Source: Actinomycetota bacterium
GTDB lineage: Bacteria > Actinomycetota > Acidimicrobiia > Spongiisociales > UBA4744
Direction of reading: 5' to 3'
Length of the DNA stretch: 50,773 nt
NCBI GenBank assembly: GCA_013152275.1
Contig: JAADGS010000074.1
Coordinates: 1 to 50,773 of the forward strand
The position numbers and the translations under genes are program-made. Below, one piece after another: positions 34,468 through 43,935 of this stretch. Positions within the stretch are counted from its first letter, which is position 1. The number at the start of each line of letters is the position of its first letter. The notes under the pieces are model-generated. The model was given only the letters and a program-made list of their open reading frames with translations, searched no databases and had not been told where the DNA came from.

Positions 34468-36894
34468 ATGGCGGACGGTCACGACACAGAGATCCCTGCG
34501 GTCGACATCAACCACGAGGTGGAGAAGTCGTTCCTCGAGTATGCGATGTCGGTCATCGTCTCGCGTGCGCTTCCCGATGTGAGGGATGGACTCAAGCCGG
34601 TACAACGGCGAATCATCTATTCGATGTTCGAATCGAATATGGGACCTACGACCAGTTTCAGGAAGTGTTCGAAAGTCGTTGGTGACGTGATGGGGAACTA
34701 CCACCCGCACGGCAACGATGCGATCTACGATGCACTCGTGCGGATGGGGCAGGATTTCAGCTCCCGATATCCACTCATCGACAAGCAGGGGAACTTCGGC
34801 ACGGTCGATGATCCGCCGGCGGCGATGCGGTACACGGAGAGCCGCATGACCCATCTCGCCACGAGGCTCCTGGAGGGAATCCGTGAGGACACGGTCGACT
34901 TCGTAGAGAACTACTCGGGGGAGTCCTCCGAACCTGTGGTGCTGCCTGCTCGCTTCCCGAACCTGCTCGTCAACGGGTCGACGGGCATCGCTGTCGGCAT
35001 GGCGACGAACATCCCTCCGTACAATCTGGGCGAGATCATCGATGCAGCGCTGTTTGCACTCGAGAATCCGGATGCACCGGTCGAGGCCTACCTGGACATC
35101 GTCAAGGGACCCGACTTTCCGACCGGTGGCTACCTGGTCGGCAGGAGAGGGATTCGTGAGGCGCTGACGACAGGTCGTGGATCGGTCAAGATGCGGGCGG
35201 TCACCGACGTGCAGGAGATCCGCAAGGGCAGGACGGCGATCATCGTGACCGAACTGCCGTACCAGGTTTCACATGACCGGGTGCTCGAGAAGATCGCGGC
35301 ACTCGTGCACAGCAAGAAGATCACCGGTATCGCCGATCTCCGGAACGCGAGCTCGGATCGTGTGGGGACGAAGCTGGTCATCGAACTCAAGAAGGACGCC
35401 ATTCCGCAGGTCGTGCTGAATCAACTCTTCAAGATGACGCAGCTGCAGGACACGTTCGGTGTGAACGCGGTTGCGCTCGTCGATGGTGTTCCGCGGACGA
35501 TGAACATCGCGCAAATGATCGGGTACTACCTCGATCACCAGATGGAGGTAATCGAGCGTAGAACGCTCTTCCGTCTCGAAGAGGCCAAACGCAGGGCACA
35601 TATCGTCGAGGGATTGCTCATAGCGCTGGACAACATCGACGAGGTGATCGCGATCATCCGGAACTCGGATGACACGGCGGTTGCGCGCGCGGCGTTGATG
35701 AGAGAGTTCGAGCTGTCCGAGATCCAGGCGAACCACATTCTCGACATGCAGTTGCGGAGATTGACCGCGTTGGAAACAACCAAACTCCGGGACGAACAGG
35801 AGAGGCTCGAGGGGACCATCGCCGACCTCGAGGCCATTCTGGCCGACCCGGCGCGGCGCAGAGCGATCATCACCGAGGACCTCAAGGAGATCAAGGAGAG
35901 ATTTGCCGACGCGCGGCGAAGCCATCTCATTCCCGACGATGGCGATCTGTCTCTGGAGGATCTGATCGCGGACGAGGAACTCGTCGTGACGGTCTCGGGG
36001 AACGGGTATCTCAAATCGGTCCTGGCTCGGACGTATCGGTCTCAAGGTCGGGGTGGGCGCGGCGTGCAGGGAGCGGCTCTGCGAGAAGACGACGTGATCA
36101 ACCATCTGGTGCACACGACGGCGCATTCCTACCTGCTGTTCTTCACCAATCGGGGCAAGGTGCATCGAGTGAAGGCGCATCAGATCCCCAGGAAGGAGCG
36201 GACGGCCAAGGGAGTGCTCGCACAGGCCGTACTACCGCTGGACCCGGATGAGCGTATCGAGGCCGTGATCGACACCAGGGACTATGAAACCTCGCGCTAT
36301 CTGGTGATGGTAACGAAGATGGGTCTGGTCAAGAAGACCGCGTTTCACGACTACGACTCGAGGAATGCGACACTCGTTGCGATCAGCCTCCAAGATGGCG
36401 ATGAGGTTGTTGCCGTACGTACGACGAACGGCGAGGACGAGCTGCTGCTGTTTACGAGCAATGGTCAAGGGATCCGGTTCTCGGAGAAAGACCTGCGCCC
36501 GATGGGAAGGGCCACGAGAGGGGTTCGAGGGATCAGGTTGCGCGACGGAGACAGGGTCATTGCGGCAGCATCGAGCAAGGACGGTGAGGAGGTCCTTCTG
36601 ATCACGTCGGGTGGCTACGGGAAGCGCGTGAAGATGAGTGAGTTCCCGATCCAGCGGCGGGGTGGTATCGGAGTCAAATCCATGAAGCTGACCCGGGTTC
36701 GCGGTCACCTCGTGGCAGGCAGAGCCGTGGCCGCCGGAGCGGAGGTCTTCGTGATCTCGTCCGATGGTGTCGTGATCCGAATCGGCACGAAGACCATCAG
36801 CCGTCAGAAGAGAGACGCAAGGGGGGTGAAGGTCATGAACGTCGCCCCCGGTGTCGAGGTCACGGCAATCGCACCCGCTCCCGTCGAGGATTGA
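34468..36894 (+). CDS. gyrA: DNA gyrase subunit A
   Basis: 808 residues from ATG 34468 with GAAGGAGA 5 bases before; an in-frame ATG at 34450 lies within gyrB. The quinolone region is [20 protein letters not shown], so the usual Ser/Ala83 place is occupied by Asn within HGND. The catalytic Tyr is in AMRYTESRM. The C-terminal wheel has the GyrA-box-like QGRGGRGV. The tail is short and ends at [10 protein letters not shown]. Confidence 0.98.
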   Translation: MADGHDTEIPAVDINHEVEKSFLEYAMSVIVSRALPDVRDGLKPVQRRIIYSMFESNMGPTTSFRKCSKVVGDVMGNYHPHGNDAIYDALVRMGQDFSSRYPLIDKQGNFGTVDDPPAAMRYTESRMTHLATRLLEGIREDTVDFVENYSGESSEPVVLPARFPNLLVNGSTGIAVGMATNIPPYNLGEIIDAALFALENPDAPVEAYLDIVKGPDFPTGGYLVGRRGIREALTTGRGSVKMRAVTDVQEIRKGRTAIIVTELPYQVSHDRVLEKIAALVHSKKITGIADLRNASSDRVGTKLVIELKKDAIPQVVLNQLFKMTQLQDTFGVNAVALVDGVPRTMNIAQMIGYYLDHQMEVIERRTLFRLEEAKRRAHIVEGLLIALDNIDEVIAIIRNSDDTAVARAALMREFELSEIQANHILDMQLRRLTALETTKLRDEQERLEGTIADLEAILADPARRRAIITEDLKEIKERFADARRSHLIPDDGDLSLEDLIADEELVVTVSGNGYLKSVLARTYRSQGRGGRGVQGAALREDDVINHLVHTTAHSYLLFFTNRGKVHRVKAHQIPRKERTAKGVLAQAVLPLDPDERIEAVIDTRDYETSRYLVMVTKMGLVKKTAFHDYDSRNATLVAISLQDGDEVVAVRTTNGEDELLLFTSNGQGIRFSEKDLRPMGRATRGVRGIRLRDGDRVIAAASSKDGEEVLLITSGGYGKRVKMSEFPIQRRGGIGVKSMKLTRVRGHLVAGRAVAAGAEVFVISSDGVVIRIGTKTISRQKRDARGVKVMNVAPGVEVTAIAPAPVED

Positions 36895-36974
36895 GCGTTC
36901 GGAGGTCTTGGGCCCTATCCGTGGCGGTTGTGTGAGCCGGCGGTACACTCGCGCTGAACGAGGAGTTGAGATCT

Positions 36975-37469
36975 ATGGCGGTGCGAAGGGTTCGCCGGGT
37001 TGTACGCAAGTTCGATCCGTGGACCGTGATGAAGGTGTCCCTTGTCTTCTACGCGGTGTTGGGTCTCGTCTTCATCCTGGCTGTCGTGATTCTCTGGGCG
37101 ATCATCACGAATGCCGGAATCCCACAGGCGATAGAGGACTTCCTGAAGAAGATCACTCTTCTCGATCAGGATGCATCGCTTTTCTCGGATGGAGAGCAGT
37201 ACCTACGCGTCGTCGTGTTCCTCTCGGTGGTGTGGACTGCGTTGATGACCGGACTGACCACACTCGCAGCGGTCATGTACAACTTGATCTCCGATGTCGT
37301 CGGAGGAATCGAGATCGTCGTTCTCGAAGAGACCCTGAACGTCCCCGCCTCGCCTGCGCCCGTTCGTCCACCGCAGCGGTGGACGACCCCTCCGGCGACC
37401 AGTGAGCAAGAGCTCCCGACCGAGGAGATCGAAGCCATCGAGAATCCGATCAAGGCCGCCGGAACGTAG
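36975..37469 (+). CDS. DUF3566 membrane protein
   Basis: 164 residues from ATG 36975 with GAGGAG 9 bases before. A basic N-terminus (VRRVRRVVRKFDPWTVMK) leads to one membrane segment (about 20-47), a middle region, and a second (about 84-108) ending in GGIEIVVLEE, the DUF3566 landmark. The tail is Pro-rich. The gene follows gyrA in most actinobacteria; function is unknown. Its last 20 bases overlap the convergent gene. Confidence 0.9.
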   Translation: MAVRRVRRVVRKFDPWTVMKVSLVFYAVLGLVFILAVVILWAIITNAGIPQAIEDFLKKITLLDQDASLFSDGEQYLRVVVFLSVVWTALMTGLTTLAAVMYNLISDVVGGIEIVVLEETLNVPASPAPVRPPQRWTTPPATSEQELPTEEIEAIENPIKAAGT

Positions 37470-38121
37470 CTATCTCGAGGCCGGCGTTCTCGGCGGCGTC
37501 GAGATAGGGGCCGGCAACGTCTCCCACACGGACCGCTCCGACAGGCAGCGGCAACGTCGCCATCACCACTGCAGCGGCGGCCAGGGCGATGCCCGCGAGG
37601 AACGCGGCATGGTCGGCGACGCCGATGGATCGCCGGTCCCCGTTGATGATCAGGCCACCCCAGTCGCCGTCGGTTGGAGCGATGAACAGACCGTCACGAC
37701 GCTGCAACGCCTTCAGAGGCCCGACAGGAGGTGGGAAGACGACTCGCGTGCCCTTTCGGAGAGGGGTTCCCGGTCGGGTCGTTGCTACCAGGGCGGCGTC
37801 GATGCCGGATTCGTGTTCGAGGCATCGGGCGATGGCGATCAGGCCTGCTCCGGCGAAGAGAGGAATGGACGCGGTTCGGTCGAGTTCGGCGCCGAGAACG
37901 AGCGGGATGTTCGCAGCGGTGGCTCGATCAAGGATGGTTGCCGGTGTGGTGGAATCCGAGACGAGCACATCCCATTCGGAGAGATCCTCGACCCGAACGA
38001 CCCTCGGGTCTCCGCTCGGCTCCTGATCGAGGAGCCCGAGCAGGTCGAGGCGTCGTTCGGCGAGCAGCACGCTTGCCGCGCGGCTGCCAAGCGGTCCGCT
38101 CTGGTGAATGGCGACCTTCAC
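37450..38121 (-). CDS. Unknown protein with Rossmann-like N-terminus
   Basis: 223 residues from GTG 38121, which overlaps the stop of a 35-residue frame as GTGA, implying coupling. It starts KVAIHQSGPLGSRAASVLL, a beta-loop-helix like the nucleotide loop of dehydrogenases but lacking the Gly-rich consensus. A hydrophobic segment (AAFLAGIALAAAAVVMATL) is near residue 180. No family is recognised; a relative of DapB or homoserine-dehydrogenase N-domains is possible. It is convergent with DUF3566. Confidence 0.6.
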   Translation of the reverse strand: MKVAIHQSGPLGSRAASVLLAERRLDLLGLLDQEPSGDPRVVRVEDLSEWDVLVSDSTTPATILDRATAANIPLVLGAELDRTASIPLFAGAGLIAIARCLEHESGIDAALVATTRPGTPLRKGTRVVFPPPVGPLKALQRRDGLFIAPTDGDWGGLIINGDRRSIGVADHAAFLAGIALAAAAVVMATLPLPVGAVRVGDVAGPYLDAAENAGLEIATFRRP

Positions 38122-38225
38122 AGGCGTTTGAAGGGTTCCCAGGTCCCTGCCGCAGGACGGGGAGAGCGACGTCGAAGAACGACGATGCCGACGGCAAGAA
38201 GGGCAACCAGTAGGAACTTGCGCAT
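38118..38225 (-). CDS. 35-residue membrane microprotein (DLW-39-like by place and layout)
   Basis: A 35-codon frame from ATG 38225 has one membrane helix (MRKFLLVALLAVGIVVLRRR) and a short tail with a Trp (AGTWEPFKRL). Actinobacteria carry tiny proteins of this layout near gyrA (called DLW-39 in annotation), but the DLW motif is not intact here, so the link is tentative. The stop overlaps the next gene's GTG. No strong ribosome site. Confidence 0.45.
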   Translation of the reverse strand: MRKFLLVALLAVGIVVLRRRSPRPAAGTWEPFKRL

Positions 38226-38714
38226 GGGCGAAGTGTAGGGCGGGTCCCTGACTGCATGGCACAGGTCTTCAAGGAGACCGATGGTGCACCTGGAGGCTCC
38301 CGGGAAGGGAAGTACAGACCCCGAGGTTGTGGCCGGACACGAGGTGATGATGGTCGGCGTGGGACCCATCGTCTGGGTGGTGTGGCTCTTCTGCTCGAGA
38401 TTCGTGGGGAACCCACCGGGAAGAACGCTCTGTTCACACGTCGGCGTAGGTGAGCTTCGCCGAGGCTGCCCGCAACGTGGCGCCACACAGGTGTCGACGG
38501 CGCATTCGCTCGTACCGTCCTACGGAAGGGAACGAGAGGCGCCCACCGCTGGCAGGAGTCTGCCGGGTACAGCCGGTGAGCAGAGTGGGCGGCCGCCCGC
38601 GTGAATTGCAGGGGCACCGATTCCGTTACTGGCCGTGCGGTACCGGCGTGATCGGGAACGCGGTAGGTGGCGACGCACGGTCGTCGAAGTGCGTTCCATG
38701 CATCGGTCGACGGC
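38226..38714. other. 489-base gap with no supported gene
   Basis: Between the microprotein and the cyclotransferase gene. Only short frames without recognisable products occur on either strand. No tRNA, clear repeat or transposon end was seen. Possibly decayed coding DNA. Confidence 0.5.
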
Positions 38715-39212
38715 CTACCCGTCCGGTGGGGGGTTGGAGAGAGCCGCTGCTCGCGAGACGATTCGCAGGAGGTGCCCTTGGTACTCGAGAGGAAGTTCGG
38801 CACTCATTGCTCCGACGGTGATCAGGTCGAGATAGTCGTCGGGTGGCCGGTAGGGGCCCTTGGGGTTGGTGATCGTGAGTGTTTCCGCCTCGACGCGGCT
38901 GCCATCTGCAAGGAACACAACAACCGGCAAGACGCGATAGGCCGTTCCGACACCTGAGAGTTCCTTGAGAGCAGACCACTCGTCGCCGGGTATTTCGTAC
39001 AGAACACCGAATGTCTGCATTCCGGGGAGGGGGCTGAGAGCGCACCCTCCGTCTCGCGGCCCATCCCCGAAGCATTGCAGCGCAAGCTCGTAGTCGGGCA
39101 GATACGCCTGGCCGCGGCGGACGGCAGATGCGCAGTGCCCCTGCATGGATGTGGCGCCGAGCAGCGTTCCGTAGGCGAAGTAGAGGATGGAGTCTGGGAG
39201 CGGTGACGACAT
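38715..39212 (-). CDS. Gamma-glutamylcyclotransferase (AIG2-like) family protein
   Basis: 165 residues from ATG 39212, which overlaps the regulator stop as TGATG. The substrate-binding YFAYGTLL (residues 11-18; usual YGSN/YGTL), GVLYEIPGDEW, and a later YLDLITVGA fit the fold. Family enzymes release 5-oxoproline from gamma-glutamyl amides or amino acids. The acidic catalytic residue is most likely in the LKELSGV stretch, where the family often has LDxxEG, so activity should be tested. It is translated with the FadR-type regulator. Confidence 0.82.
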   Translation of the reverse strand: MSSPLPDSILYFAYGTLLGATSMQGHCASAVRRGQAYLPDYELALQCFGDGPRDGGCALSPLPGMQTFGVLYEIPGDEWSALKELSGVGTAYRVLPVVVFLADGSRVEAETLTITNPKGPYRPPDDYLDLITVGAMSAELPLEYQGHLLRIVSRAAALSNPPPDG

Positions 39213-39931
39213 CAGAAACCGATCTCGGATGTCGAATCCACAAACCCGGGCATTGCAGAGATGATGGTTGCGGCCACCTCGAGGTGGCGGCGCACCGCCG
39301 CCGCAGCACCGTCGGCATCGCCCGCCCGAACGCACGCCAGAATGGCTCGATGGTCCGCCGAGAAATCGTGGGTGATGTCGGTGTCGTGCGAAGCTTGTCG
39401 CACCAGCACCATGTCTCTCAACCGATCAACGAGTTCGACCAGTGTCTGGTTGCCCGCCTGCATCAGCAACGTGCGATGAAAGGCCCGATCCAGCTCCTGA
39501 AGTCGGTACTTGTCGTTCCCGGCCCGGGCCTCCTGCTCGAGGATCTCGGTCATCTCTGCAACGGCCTCTTCCGACGCGTTCATGACCGCACGGCGCGTCG
39601 CCGGGATCTCGAGAAGGAACCGTACCTCGAACATGTCGCGTAGATCATCGATCGACGTGGGGACAACGCGAACGCCACGATTCTGCTCGAACTGCACCAT
39701 GCCTCGCGAGGCAAGCTCGAGAAGCGCCTCGCGAACCGGTGTCCGCGACGTGCCGAGCGAATCGGCCAGCTGAGCCACCGAGTACAAAGTGCCGGGCACG
39801 AGGTCGCCGAGGACGATCGAGCGACGTAACACCTCGGTCGCTTCACGTCGGAGACTTCGCCGAGCGCCGAGGCGGATCAACCCGCCGTGGACTTCTGTCG
39901 TGGCGCCCGTTTTCAGTTGATTGTCATCCAT
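39212..39931 (-). CDS. GntR-family regulator, FadR/FCD type
   Basis: 239 residues from ATG 39931 (GGGAG 10 bases before); ATG 39949 would add six residues. N-terminal winged helix (SVAQLADSLGTSRTPVREAL) and an all-helical FCD ligand domain with a metal-type set: D and H in ELDRAFHRTL, H in DFSADHRAIL, and H in AAVRRHLEVA. FCD regulators sense small organic acids. It is divergent from the ABC transporter, and the shared gap has two palindromes, so it probably controls both directions. Confidence 0.88.
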   Translation of the reverse strand: MDDNQLKTGATTEVHGGLIRLGARRSLRREATEVLRRSIVLGDLVPGTLYSVAQLADSLGTSRTPVREALLELASRGMVQFEQNRGVRVVPTSIDDLRDMFEVRFLLEIPATRRAVMNASEEAVAEMTEILEQEARAGNDKYRLQELDRAFHRTLLMQAGNQTLVELVDRLRDMVLVRQASHDTDITHDFSADHRAILACVRAGDADGAAAAVRRHLEVAATIISAMPGFVDSTSEIGF

Positions 39932-40005
39932 TGCAGAAAGACTCCCCATGGTTGTGGACTCGTGCTGTCACTGCCTACCGAATCATTGTCGAAATTGCCA
40001 TTTGC

Positions 40006-40033
40006 ATATCACGTGTGACATGTAGCATACTAC
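40006..40033. promoter_or_regulatory. Twin palindromes between GntR regulator and ABC operon
   Basis: ATATCAC-GT-GTGACAT (40006-40021) has arms matching except one symmetric position, and GTAG-CATA-CTAC (40022-40033) follows directly. Both lie in the 151-base divergent gap and are candidate sites for the FadR-type regulator. Confidence 0.5.
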
Positions 40034-40082
40034 TACTTCGGATTCCTCGCAGGGGAATCAGAGGGCAGCAAGGAGGACGATT

Positions 40083-41054
40083 GTGAGCGAAACAGAAGCA
40101 GGAGGAGCCGTGGGCGGACCATCGAGAGTTCGAATTGTCGTATTCGGCATGATTCTTGCACTGCTTGCAGTGGCATGTAGCTCCACGAGCGATGCGACCA
40201 CGACAACGACTTCCAACAGCGCGACGACCGCGACGACCGCGGCGACGGTGACGACCGCGACCACGGCGGCGACGGTGACGACCGCGACCACGGTGACGAC
40301 GGCCGCTGCAGCATCGTTCAACCTGGTCAAGGACGGAACGCTGACGGTGGCAGTTGCCGACTTCCCGGTCCCGGGATTCTGGGAAGGAACCGATCCGTCC
40401 CATCCCGAGGGAGGGTTGGAACCGGCGATAGCCACCTACCTCGCGAAGGAACTCGGTCTCAAAGTCGAGTTCGTACCGACGGATTTCTCGGCGATCATCA
40501 GCCGGCAGTTCGTGGGTTTCGACATTTTCCTCGATCAGGTCTCGATCACCGATGAACGCAAGAAACTCTTCGATTTCTCCGAGCCGTACTGGTTCAATCC
40601 CTTGGGGCTGATGGTCATGAAGGGAACCACGATCACGACGTTCGAGGACATCAAGAACCTTGTGCTGGGTGCCTGTGCGGGATGCAACAGCTACGATTAC
40701 ATCGTCGATGTCATTCAGCCAAACGTCAGCCCGAGGGCATTCCAGGCGGACGTCGAGAAGTACACGGCGCTCGAGTCGAATCAGATCGATGGGGCAGTCG
40801 GTGACGTCCCGGGCATGCTCTCACAGATCATTGCCCGCAAGGGAACGGACATGGTGATCGCGTGTCGTTTCCCGAAGATCTCGACTGCCGGAATCCTGAT
40901 CAGAAAGGATGCCGGGATAACCCAAGCGGTGCAGGCAGCAATGAAGAAGGCCGATGCCGACGGAACTCTCGATGCGCTTCGGGCCAAGTGGGTATTCCCA
41001 GCGCTCGGGAATCAGGACCCGATGGACACTCCAGAGTGCCCACCGAAGGGATAG
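40083..41054 (+). CDS. Polar amino-acid ABC transporter, substrate-binding lipoprotein
   Basis: 323 residues, GTG start with AAGGAGG 6 bases before. A lipoprotein signal with LLAVAC (Cys32) is followed by a Thr/Ala linker of about 45 residues, then a solute-binding family 3 domain (GTLTVAVADFPVPGFW, FDIFLDQVSITDERKKLFDF). It captures an amino acid or amine outside the membrane; the ligand is unknown. The mature domain has a CAGC motif. Permease and ATPase genes follow. Confidence 0.9.
   Translation: MSETEAGGAVGGPSRVRIVVFGMILALLAVACSSTSDATTTTTSNSATTATTAATVTTATTAATVTTATTVTTAAAASFNLVKDGTLTVAVADFPVPGFWEGTDPSHPEGGLEPAIATYLAKELGLKVEFVPTDFSAIISRQFVGFDIFLDQVSITDERKKLFDFSEPYWFNPLGLMVMKGTTITTFEDIKNLVLGACAGCNSYDYIVDVIQPNVSPRAFQADVEKYTALESNQIDGAVGDVPGMLSQIIARKGTDMVIACRFPKISTAGILIRKDAGITQAVQAAMKKADADGTLDALRAKWVFPALGNQDPMDTPECPPKG
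40241..40294 (+). repeat. 27-base tandem repeat coding for the Thr/Ala linker
   Basis: A 27-base (9-codon) unit starting GGCGACGGTGACGACC occurs at 40241-40267 and 40268-40294, with related partial units before and after. It adds whole codons and can change length by slippage without a frame change. Confidence 0.75.
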
Positions 41055-41121
41055 GCGTCGAGGTGATGAGTTACTCGGGAACAGGGCTTCAACGGGTGTC
41101 CCGTCAGGTCGTGTCCGGATA

Positions 41122-42108
41122 GTGACGACACCACCACTCGAGGTCGTGGAAGAGCGCCGCCCCCCGCAAGGAGGGGGGCGGCGCCGCGTGAACGTCTACA
41201 TGGTCGCCGGCGGGCTCCTACTGTTCCCTCCTTACGGCGTACTGGGGGCGATGGCCTACCACCGCTCCCGTCGGCTTGCCGGAATCGACTACCTCGAATC
41301 GCAGACCCAGGCGTTGAAGGCGCGGGATCGATCACTCGCGGCCATGGGAATCGGAGCCGCAATCCTGGTGATTCTGCTCATCCTGGCGATCTTTACGCTC
41401 AACGACTTTGCCGTTGCCCGCGGGTACTTCGATTTCCACGTCATTCGTGAAGCGCTCCCATCGATGACACGGGCGTTCCTACGTCTGAACGTGTCGCTGG
41501 CGATCGTCTCGGAGCTTGTCGTCATCCCGTGGTCCATTGCCGTTGCCTTGGCACGCGGTTCAACGAGCAAGGCTGTCGCGCCGATCCGGGTCATGGTGCT
41601 TGTGTACGGAGACTTGTTCCGTGGCATCCCGGCCCTACTCACGTTGTTGATCGTCGGCTATGGGATACCACGATCTGGAATCCCGGTACTGTCCGAGATC
41701 TCGCCCTTTTGGGCAATGGTGATTGCGCTGACCCTGGTCTACGGCGCGTATGTATCGGAAGTCATCCGGTCCGGCATCAGCAGCATTCCGCGCGGTCAGC
41801 TCCTTGCCGCCCGTGCGATAGGGCTCACGGAATACCAGGCCAAGCGGTACGTCGTGCTGCCGCAGGCCATCCGTGTCGTCACACCTGCGTTACTGGGGTG
41901 GTTCGTGGTACTCATCAAGGACACGTCTCTGGTATCGGTTCTCGGTCTGCTCGATGCCGTCAACATCGCTCGAATAAGCGTGGTCAACTACGCAAGCCTT
42001 GCGCCTCTTGTCGCCGCCGCACTGCTCTTTCTGATAGCGACGGTGCCTCTGACGCGCCTCACCGACGTCCTCCTGGCGAAGACCCAGGCCAGGATGCAAG
42101 GTCAGTGA
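41122..42108 (+). CDS. Polar amino-acid ABC transporter, permease
   Basis: 328 residues from GTG 41122; GTG 41188 and ATG 41200, with GGAGG upstream, are good alternatives. A first membrane segment (MVAGGLLLFPPYGVLGAMA) and a charged part precede the His/Glu/Gln-type permease core of five segments, with the EAA loop VIRSGISSIPRGQLLAARAIGLTEYQ (given in parts) that docks the ATPase. It is 67 bases after the binding protein and shares its stop with the ATPase start (TGATG). Confidence 0.87.
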   Translation: MTTPPLEVVEERRPPQGGGRRRVNVYMVAGGLLLFPPYGVLGAMAYHRSRRLAGIDYLESQTQALKARDRSLAAMGIGAAILVILLILAIFTLNDFAVARGYFDFHVIREALPSMTRAFLRLNVSLAIVSELVVIPWSIAVALARGSTSKAVAPIRVMVLVYGDLFRGIPALLTLLIVGYGIPRSGIPVLSEISPFWAMVIALTLVYGAYVSEVIRSGISSIPRGQLLAARAIGLTEYQAKRYVVLPQAIRVVTPALLGWFVVLIKDTSLVSVLGLLDAVNIARISVVNYASLAPLVAAALLFLIATVPLTRLTDVLLAKTQARMQGQ

Positions 42109-42863
42109 TGAGATCCACAAGACCGTTCGTCGAGGTGAAGGGTGTCAGTAAGAGCTTCGGCTCCAACAAGGTACTCAGATCCCTGAACCTCACCGTCGAA
42201 GCTCATGAAGTCGTCTGCATCATCGGTCCGTCGGGTTGCGGCAAGTCGACACTGTTGCGCTGCATCGATGCCTTGGAGCCCATTGATGAAGGGATGATCG
42301 TTGTAGGGGAGGTCGTCGCTTCGCATCCGGCGGTCGACGTCAACCACCTTCGACGCTCCGTCGGAATCGTGTTCCAGAGCTACAACCTGTTTCCGCATCT
42401 CTCCGTCATGGACAACCTCTGTCTCGGACCGGTGAAAGTGTTGAAGGAATCCAGGGAGGTGGCTCGCGAAAGGGCACGAAGTCTCCTCGAGCAGGTTGGC
42501 CTCCCCGAGAAGGCCGATGCCTATCCCGAGGCGTTGTCAGGAGGCCAACAGCAGCGTGTTGCGATCGCGCGCGCTCTCGCCATGAACCCGGACCTGCTGC
42601 TACTCGACGAGGTCACGGCAGCACTCGACCCGGAGTTGGTCGATGAAGTGCTCTCGATCCTCAGTGATCTCGCGGAAGGCGGCATGACAATGATCATCGC
42701 CACGCACGAGATGGCATTTGCACGCGATGTTGCCGACCGGGTCTGCTTTCTCTCGGAAGGGTCCATCTACGAGGAGGGTCCTGCGGAGCGGTTCTTCGGT
42801 GAACCGCAAAGGCCGCGGACACAATCATTCCTGAAACGGATCACCGACGCCGGTCGCCTGTGA
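42108..42863 (+). CDS. Polar amino-acid ABC transporter, ATP-binding protein
   Basis: 251 residues. Walker A GPSGCGKSTLLRCI, Q-loop VFQSYNLFPHLSV, signature LSGGQQQRVAIARAL, Walker B LLLLDEVTAALDPE, and the switch His in IIATHEMAFA are all intact. It powers the transporter above. ATG overlaps the permease stop. A longer frame from 41529 is the permease in another frame. Confidence 0.96.
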   Translation: MRSTRPFVEVKGVSKSFGSNKVLRSLNLTVEAHEVVCIIGPSGCGKSTLLRCIDALEPIDEGMIVVGEVVASHPAVDVNHLRRSVGIVFQSYNLFPHLSVMDNLCLGPVKVLKESREVARERARSLLEQVGLPEKADAYPEALSGGQQQRVAIARALAMNPDLLLLDEVTAALDPELVDEVLSILSDLAEGGMTMIIATHEMAFARDVADRVCFLSEGSIYEEGPAERFFGEPQRPRTQSFLKRITDAGRL

Positions 42864-43301
42864 ACGTGTGCGGCGCCCTGCCGGCATCCATCTGACGTCT
42901 CGGCCCGACGCCGCGGCGACTCACCGAGGCGGGCCAGATCGGTGTCGTGGTGATCTGTGGTGCAGGTGCGGGATATGCGGTGATGATCATGAGGGGTTCC
43001 AACGAGGGTGGTCCACGGATCCGAAAGCGAGGGCCGCTGCACCGTGGGGGAGTCGGCCCGGCTTTCCGAGCGGTGAGAAGGCGCCGAACGGTGGGATGAT
43101 CCACCCGAAACCGCACCACAACGAACCGAAGCTTCATCGCGTCTTGTGCCTTCAACCCTTCCACGATCTTCTCGTCGATCAACATGGGAAAGGCTTCGCG
43201 TGCCGTCTCGATCCTCGACCTGTCGGCCGTGCGCCTGAACAGGTATCTCCGGCGGCTTCGACGGGTGTATTTGGGCCGACACCCGGTGCGGGCGCTGTGG
43301 G
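42864..43301. other. 438-base gap, possibly decayed coding DNA
   Basis: No intact gene. A plus-strand stretch (about 42900-43100) reads RRLTEAGQIGVVVICGAGAG and then MRGSN before losing sense, slightly like a thiolase C-terminus; a minus-strand stretch from 43183 opens MLIDEKIVEGLKAQDAMKL. Neither is long enough to call. Confidence 0.4.
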
Positions 43302-43892
43302 TCAGTCCCGGTTGGGTTCGACGGGCAGTGCAGGGGAAATGGGAAAGTCCGATTCCTGGAGGGGAGCGAGACACGCAGCGAACCGCCTCTCGCTGCGACG
43401 TTGCTGCCATCTGCCGAACGTGGCGGTCAGTTCGGGAACGAGGTAGGCACGGAATCCCATTCCCAACGCGGTCCGCAGGGTGCGCGCCACACACTGGTCG
43501 GTGGTGAGTCCTCCGAAGAAGATCTCCTCGATACCGTTCACGCGCAGGAGCTGTTCCAGATCCGTGCCGGCGAAGGCGTCGAATCCGGTACGTCCCCGCA
43601 CCACCAGGTCACCCGTTTCGAACATCCCGGCTGTGAACTCCGCTCGGGGTGTGCCCTTCGTGAACACGCGTCCGAAGGTCAGATGTGCCAGCAGTCCCCG
43701 CTTGCGCTTGGGATCGATGATGAGCGGCGCATGAATCACGACGACCCCCTCATGGCGCGCCGCTCGGACGATACGGCGTGCCGTGGCCACGGTATGGCGG
43801 GCTTCGAGCTGGCGCCTGACGAGGCGGTGATAGAGGCCGGGCTCGGTCCATTGTTTCTGGAACTCGATCAATACGAGGGCTCGTCTACTCAC
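43302..43892 (-). CDS. Isochorismatase-like cysteine hydrolase
   Basis: 196 residues from GTG 43892 (no ribosome site; start uncertain). The fold's triad places are VLIEFQ (Glu where Asp is usual), a Lys (in GRVFTKGTPRAEF or nearby), and Cys in GGLTTDQCVARTLRTA. Members hydrolyse amides or vinyl ethers; the substrate is unknown. It follows the alpha/beta hydrolase on the same strand with a 43-base gap. Confidence 0.8.
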   Translation of the reverse strand: MSRRALVLIEFQKQWTEPGLYHRLVRRQLEARHTVATARRIVRAARHEGVVVIHAPLIIDPKRKRGLLAHLTFGRVFTKGTPRAEFTAGMFETGDLVVRGRTGFDAFAGTDLEQLLRVNGIEEIFFGGLTTDQCVARTLRTALGMGFRAYLVPELTATFGRWQQRRSERRFAACLAPLQESDFPISPALPVEPNRD

Positions 43893-43935
43893 GGTGCACC
43901 ATACGGGCCGTCCGTTCGCGAGGTCGAAGAAGGTC

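Noticed and set aside
33060-36180. Minus-strand frames of 300-360 codons
   Set aside because: Antisense shadows of gyrB and gyrA caused by high third-position GC.
40200-40310. Repetitive DNA as a possible CRISPR array
   Set aside because: The repeats are direct 27-base codon repeats without unique spacers and encode a Thr/Ala linker inside a lipoprotein gene.
42841-43494. 217-codon minus-strand frame
   Set aside because: It spans gene 3' ends in wrong frames, and only about 25 residues look protein-like.
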